From the NCBI RefSeq assembly GCF_001594145.1, contig NZ_LVCF01000001.1, positions 248,001-312,000 of the forward strand: a stretch of 64,000 bases of DNA, read 5' to 3'. The stretch's first letter is position 1, and every line of letters starts with the position of its first letter. The position numbers and the translations under genes were made by a program. Under the pieces are notes generated by a model, which worked only from the letters and a program-made list of their open reading frames with translations, made no database searches and had not been told where the DNA came from. Positions 60,391 through 64,000 of the stretch are shown here, piece after piece. This stretch comes from Branchiibius sp. NY16-3462-2. Lineage in GTDB: Bacteria > Actinomycetota > Actinomycetes > Actinomycetales > Dermatophilaceae.

Positions 60391-62270
60391 CAGCGCTTGG
60401 CGCGGGCCGCCGCTCGGGCTCGCTCGGTCGCCGACAGGTGCACCTTGCGGATGCGGACGGCTTCGGGGGTGACCTCGACGCACTCGTCCTCGCGGCAGAA
60501 CTCCAGCGACTGCTCGAGGCTCAGCTTGCGCGGCGGGACGACCTTCTCGAAGTTGTCCGCGGAGGAGGCGCGCACGTTGGTGAGCTTCTTCTCCTTGGTG
60601 ATGTTGACGTCCATGTCGTCGGCGCGGGAGTTCTCGCCGACGATCATGCCCTCGTAGACCTCGGTGGTCGGCTCGACGAAGAGGGTGCCGCGCTCCTGCA
60701 GGTTGACCATGGCGTACGCCGTGACCGCACCCGAGCGGTCAGACACCAGGGAGCCGCTGGTGCGGGTGGAGATCGGTCCGAACCACGGTTCGTAGCCGTC
60801 GAAGACGTGGTGGGCGATGCCCGCTCCCCTTGTCTCGGTGAGGAATTCGGTGCGGAATCCGATCAGACCACGGGACGGGACCACGAACTCCATGCGGATC
60901 CAGCCGGTGCCGTGGTTGGTCATCTGCTCCATGCGGCCCTTGCGTGCGGCCAGGATCTGGGTGATCGCGCCGAGGAACTCCTCGGGGGTGTCGATGGTGA
61001 GGCGCTCGATCGGCTCGTGCAGCTTGCCGTCGATTTCCTTGGTGACCACCTGGGGCTTGCCGATGGTGAGTTCGTAGCCCTCGCGGCGCATCTGCTCGAC
61101 CAGGATGGCCAGAGCCAACTCGCCACGACCCTGCACCTCCCAGGCGTCGGGGCGTTCGGTGTTGACGATGCGCAGGGACACGTTGCCGATGAGCTCGCGG
61201 TCCAGACGGTCCTTGACCAGGCGGGCGGTCACCTTGGAACCGCGGACCCGGCCGACCATCGGGCTGGTGTTGGTGCCGATGACCATGGAGATGGCCGGCT
61301 CGTCGACGGTGATCAGGGGCAGCGGGATCGGGTTGTCCGCATCCGCGAGGGTCTCTCCGATGGTGATGTCGGGAATGCCGGCGACGGCGATGATATCGCC
61401 CGGGCCGGCCTTCTCGGCGGGCTTGCGCTCCAGGGCCTCGGTCATCAGCAGCTCGGTGATCTTCACCTTCTGCTGGGTGCCGTCGTGGCGGCACCAGGTG
61501 ACGGTCTGGCCCTTGACGATCTCGCCGTTGAAGACCCGCAGCAGGGCCAGGCGACCCAGGAAGTTGGAGGAGTCCAGGTTGGTGACGTGCGCCTGCAGGG
61601 GCGCCTCATCGTCGTACGTCGGAGCCGGGATGGTCTCCAGGATGGTCTTGAAGAGGGCAGTGAGGTCTTCGCCGTCGGGCAGTTCGCCGTCACCCGGACG
61701 CTCCAGTGAGGCGCGGCCGGCCTTGGCGGAGGCGTAGACGATCGGGAAGTCGATCTGCTCCTCGGTGGCGTCCAGGTCCATGAAGAGTTCGTAGGCCTCG
61801 TCGACGACCTCGGCGATCCGGGAGTCGGGCCGGTCGACCTTGTTGATGCACAGGATGACCGGCATCTTGGCCGCGAGCGCCTTGCGCAGCACGAAGCGGG
61901 TCTGCGGCAGCGGACCCTCGGAGGCGTCGACCAGCAGCACGACCCCGTCGACCATCGACAGGCCGCGCTCGACCTCGCCACCGAAGTCGGCGTGGCCGGG
62001 GGTGTCGATGATGTTGATGGTCAGGCCGTCGTCGAGACCGGCCTCCTTGGCGGCGGGCCCGGAGTAGTGGATCGCGGTGTTCTTCGCGAGGATCGTGATG
62101 CCCTTTTCGCGCTCCAGGTCTCCGGAGTCCATCGCCCGCTCATCGACGTGCTGGTGCTCACCAAAAGCACCGGCCTGCCAGAGCATTTTGTCTACGAGGG
62201 TGGTCTTGCCGTGGTCGACGTGGGCGACGATGGCGACGTTACGGATGTCGCTGCGGGTCTTCTGGGCCAT
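60390..62270 (-). CDS. typA: Translational GTPase TypA/BipA
   Basis: The 626-residue ribosome-associated GTPase has G1 AHVDHGKT (16-23), the MDSGDLEREKGITI switch, DTPGHADFGGEVERG and NKVDRPDSR, followed by EF-G-like domains II, III and V and the TypA-specific C-terminal domain. It acts in 50S assembly and stress adaptation. GACACT lies 7 nt before the ATG. The operon continues with mshB, flavin reductase, VanW and the FAD oxidoreductase. Confidence 0.97.
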   Translation of the reverse strand: MAQKTRSDIRNVAIVAHVDHGKTTLVDKMLWQAGAFGEHQHVDERAMDSGDLEREKGITILAKNTAIHYSGPAAKEAGLDDGLTINIIDTPGHADFGGEVERGLSMVDGVVLLVDASEGPLPQTRFVLRKALAAKMPVILCINKVDRPDSRIAEVVDEAYELFMDLDATEEQIDFPIVYASAKAGRASLERPGDGELPDGEDLTALFKTILETIPAPTYDDEAPLQAHVTNLDSSNFLGRLALLRVFNGEIVKGQTVTWCRHDGTQQKVKITELLMTEALERKPAEKAGPGDIIAVAGIPDITIGETLADADNPIPLPLITVDEPAISMVIGTNTSPMVGRVRGSKVTARLVKDRLDRELIGNVSLRIVNTERPDAWEVQGRGELALAILVEQMRREGYELTIGKPQVVTKEIDGKLHEPIERLTIDTPEEFLGAITQILAARKGRMEQMTNHGTGWIRMEFVVPSRGLIGFRTEFLTETRGAGIAHHVFDGYEPWFGPISTRTSGSLVSDRSGAVTAYAMVNLQERGTLFVEPTTEVYEGMIVGENSRADDMDVNITKEKKLTNVRASSADNFEKVVPPRKLSLEQSLEFCREDECVEVTPEAVRIRKVHLSATERARAAARAKR

Positions 62271-62283
62271 GGTTACCAGTGTC

Positions 62284-63654
62284 TCAGGGATTTTGTAGTG
62301 GTTTGGACACGCGCCCGGCGAGGGCTGCGCCGAGGAGGGCGACGACCGCGCCGGCCAGCAACATCACCCCGAATCCGGCGGCTGTGTCGTGACCGGTCGC
62401 GATGAGCGCACCGCCGAGCGCACCGACGACGCTGCTGGCGGTGGCCTGGGCGATGTAGATGCCGGATTGGTAGTGCCCCTGCTCCTGCACGGGCGCGGCA
62501 GCAAGCATCGCGACCGACAGGGTTGGTGTGGCCAGTCCGATGCCCAGGGAGGCGATCGACCAGCTCACCATGCCGATGACGCCCGGCGCCGCTGCGAGGG
62601 TGAAGGTCGCGGTTCCGGCTACTCCCAGCGCCATCAGGATCAGGGCCACGCGCAGCCGGGTGGCCGCGGAGAACGCCTGGATCCGGTCGCGTGCGTTCAG
62701 CCACGAACCCAGCGCCCAGAGTGCGGCGGTCAGCGTCATGACGACGCCGGCGTGGCTGAGGCTGTAGCCGCGCAGCGTGACCAACAGCAACGGTAGGAAG
62801 AGTGAGCCGACGGCGAAACTGCCGGCGACCATGGCGCGGACGGCGATGATCGCGGGCGGCCCTTGTTGGGCGCGCAACGTGCCCGCGGGCAGGGTGCGCA
62901 GCAGGGTGACGGCCAGCATCGCCAGGGCGGGGATGAGGAGCCACAACTGACCGGTGCTGCCGACCCAGGCCAACAGGCCCAGGACCAGGCTGGCCAGTAC
63001 GGCGGCCAGCACCCGCCGCCGCGCCGTCGGATCCGCGCGGCGCTCTGAGGATCCCGTGATCGAACGGCGTAGCGCGGGGGCGACGATCGCGAAGGCCGGC
63101 AGCATCAGTAGCCCCGTGAGCACGAAGGACCATCGCCAGCCGACCCCGTCGGCGAGGCTACCGGCGACGACGGGACCGACGACCGACGGTGCGACCCAGG
63201 CGACGGCGAAGGCAGCAAAGACCTTGGCCCGCAGTTCCTCAGGGAGCAGTTGGGCTACCAGCACCGTGACGGAGATGTCGAGAATGGCTTCACTGGCTCC
63301 CGACAGCAGGCGCGTGCCGGTGAAGAGCGCCATATCCGGCGAGATGGCGCTGACCAGCTGTGCGAGGACGAAGACGATCGCTCCGAGCACGATCCCACTG
63401 GCCGGACCACGGCGGTCGACGCGGATACCCGCCCAGGCCGTGGCCGCGACGTACGTGATCATCGGGGCGGCCGCAGCGGCGCCGAACCAGGCCAGTCCGT
63501 GCAGATCGCTCGCGACCCTCGGTAGGACGGTGTTCGTCGCCCGGTCGGCGTACGCACCCAGCGTGACCAGAGCAGTCCCGCCCAGCGCCACCGTCGCGTT
63601 TCCGTTGCTCCACAGGCTGATTGGGGCAGCTTCGGATGCCTCACACGTTGTCAC
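62284..63654 (-). CDS. MFS transporter, probable drug or redox-metabolite exporter
   Basis: The 456-residue protein has about 12-14 membrane helices and DHA-type MFS features: an N-terminal GAYADRATNTVLPRVASDL helix and an antiporter-like VAWVAPSVVGPVVAGSLADGVGWRWSF motif. The longest frame begins at GTG 63681, but that codon sits inside the SoxR-type palindrome. GTG 63654 lies 6 nt after the -10 GAAGAT and was chosen; the mRNA would be leaderless. Redox-cycling compounds are likely inducers; the substrate is unknown. Confidence 0.88.
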   Translation of the reverse strand: MTTCEASEAAPISLWSNGNATVALGGTALVTLGAYADRATNTVLPRVASDLHGLAWFGAAAAAPMITYVAATAWAGIRVDRRGPASGIVLGAIVFVLAQLVSAISPDMALFTGTRLLSGASEAILDISVTVLVAQLLPEELRAKVFAAFAVAWVAPSVVGPVVAGSLADGVGWRWSFVLTGLLMLPAFAIVAPALRRSITGSSERRADPTARRRVLAAVLASLVLGLLAWVGSTGQLWLLIPALAMLAVTLLRTLPAGTLRAQQGPPAIIAVRAMVAGSFAVGSLFLPLLLVTLRGYSLSHAGVVMTLTAALWALGSWLNARDRIQAFSAATRLRVALILMALGVAGTATFTLAAAPGVIGMVSWSIASLGIGLATPTLSVAMLAAAPVQEQGHYQSGIYIAQATASSVVGALGGALIATGHDTAAGFGVMLLAGAVVALLGAALAGRVSKPLQNP

Positions 63655-63660
63655 CCGAGT

Positions 63661-63691
63661 ATCTTCAAACCTCAAGTTCACTTGAGATCAA
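63661..63691 (-). promoter_or_regulatory. SoxR-type promoter/operator of the MFS gene
   Basis: The 16-bp perfect palindrome CTCAAGTTCACTTGAG (63671-63686) matches the SoxR box core (CCTCAAGTTnnCTTGAGG in E. coli and close forms in Pseudomonas and Streptomyces). On the minus strand it sits between TTGATC (63686-63691) and GAAGAT (63661-63666), with the overlong 19-bp spacer typical of SoxR/MerR promoters. No soxR gene lies in the window. Confidence 0.82.
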
Positions 63692-63760
63692 CCGCCGTCC
63701 GGAGGGTGGACATGCGCCAACTGACTGGCACTCGTATCCGCGCGGGTAATGCGCAAAATT

Positions 63761-63805
63761 GGGCTGCGCATAACGGTTTCCAGGTGTCGTACACCAGGAC
63801 AATAT
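63761..63805 (+). promoter_or_regulatory. Shared 45-bp promoter/operator, copy B (adenosine deaminase gene)
   Basis: This copy differs from copy A (12878-12922) at only 4 of 45 positions. It keeps the interrupted palindrome GGTGTCGTACACC and a -10 GACAAT (63798-63803) that lies 6 nt before ATG 63810. Similarity continues into the first four codons and weakly upstream (GCGCAA). Confidence 0.75.
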
Positions 63806-63809
63806 GGAC

Positions 63810-64000
63810 ATGTCCGCGACCACCGCGAGATTCGTGACGGCTCACGTGGCCACTGAGACCTCGACACTGCCCGATGCAACGAAGAGGTGGGTGCACAATC
63901 TTCCGAAAGTCGAACTGCATCTGCATCACGTGGGAGCGACTGCGCCGCGCACCGTGTGCGAGCTTGCTGCGAAGTACCCAGATGCAGGCGTGCCGACCGA
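63810..64000 (+). CDS. add: Adenosine deaminase, N-terminal part (truncated by the window)
   Basis: The visible 63 codons contain LPKVELHLHHVGATAPRTV, the metal-binding N-terminal motif of actinobacterial adenosine deaminases (two His of HxH). The enzyme converts adenosine to inosine in purine salvage. ATG 63810 was chosen because it lies 6 nt after the -10 GACAAT of the shared element; an in-frame ATG at 63804 is two codons upstream. The first residues MSAT equal those of the DUF222/HNH protein. The gene continues beyond 64000. Confidence 0.88.
   Translation, partial: MSATTARFVTAHVATETSTLPDATKRWVHNLPKVELHLHHVGATAPRTVCELAAKYPDAGVPT

Noticed and set aside
63678..63929. 83-codon minus-strand ORF sharing a peptide stretch with a frame at 12.6-13.0 kb
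   Set aside because: The peptide similarity is the by-product of the shared 45-bp promoter element read in translation; there is no ribosome site and it is antisense to add.

Overview
The window is ordinary chromosomal DNA of a high-GC actinobacterium (Actinomycetota), most likely a Micrococcales member near Dermacoccaceae/Intrasporangiaceae; the exact taxon is an inference. The evidence is roughly 70 % GC, frequent GTG starts, ATGA/GTGA start-stop overlaps, mycothiol synthesis (mshB), AdnAB, UvrD2, WhiB7, DUF3107, DUF3117, DUF2630, a DUF222/HNH gene and GT87/PIG-V mannosyltransferases. No tRNA, rRNA, IS element, prophage or CRISPR array was seen.

Region 1 (1-31.4 kb) follows the block I recall as Rv3195-Rv3211 of Mycobacterium tuberculosis. 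It runs: moaE; a DUF2342 zincin-like protein; NUDIX hydrolase; YgjP-type metallopeptidase; a ThiF/cyclodehydratase-like protein; an UbiB-type kinase; whiB7 behind a long leader with a 75-codon upstream ORF and a terminator; uvrD2-nudC; an APH-fold protein that has lost its catalytic residues; a DUF222/HNH endonuclease; a metallophosphoesterase; the coupled operon moeZ-atl-adnA-adnB; a TetR regulator; DUF3107; a GlsB-type membrane protein; a ferritin-like protein; a DEAD-box helicase coupled to a LuxR-type regulator; a Cas4-like nuclease overlapping a PHP phosphoesterase; a membrane protein and lipoprotein; aminopeptidase P; and an L,D-transpeptidase. Mycoredoxin, present between uvrD2 and nudC in mycobacteria, is absent.

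Region 2 (31.5-64 kb) follows Rv1165-Rv1233c. It runs: a 35-codon microprotein transcription unit; a PRC/MgtE-N/CBS protein; DUF1003; mrp; tatB; an ECF sigma factor with its zinc anti-sigma factor (no htrA between anti-sigma and tatB); O-methyltransferase; DUF3117; an inserted PadR/ABC/FtsX module with a divergent GT87 mannosyltransferase; NfeD/SPFH; PIG-V-like mannosyltransferase; tag; SRPBCC; a DivIVA-motif protein; divergent dapE and dapD; a lysozyme-like membrane protein; gltA; dapC-fdxA; a GNAT; DUF2630; a large FAD/Fe-S oxidoreductase; VanW; flavin reductase; mshB; typA; an MFS exporter behind a SoxR-type box; and the start of adenosine deaminase.

Together the genes serve DNA repair (AdnAB, UvrD2, Tag, ATL, Cas4-like nuclease), stress and antibiotic response (WhiB7, SigE, PadR-ABC, SoxR-box exporter), lysine/diaminopimelate synthesis (DapC, DapD, DapE), thiol and redox metabolism (MshB, ferredoxin), Mo-cofactor synthesis (MoaE, MoeZ) and envelope assembly. 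The most notable non-coding signals are the whiB7 leader attenuator, a 45-bp promoter/operator shared by the DUF222/HNH gene and the adenosine deaminase gene, the SoxR-type box, tandem PadR-type palindromes, a SigE-type ECF promoter, and a recurring [T/G]A-N3-T hexamer placed 6-7 nt before start codons, which points to many leaderless mRNAs.
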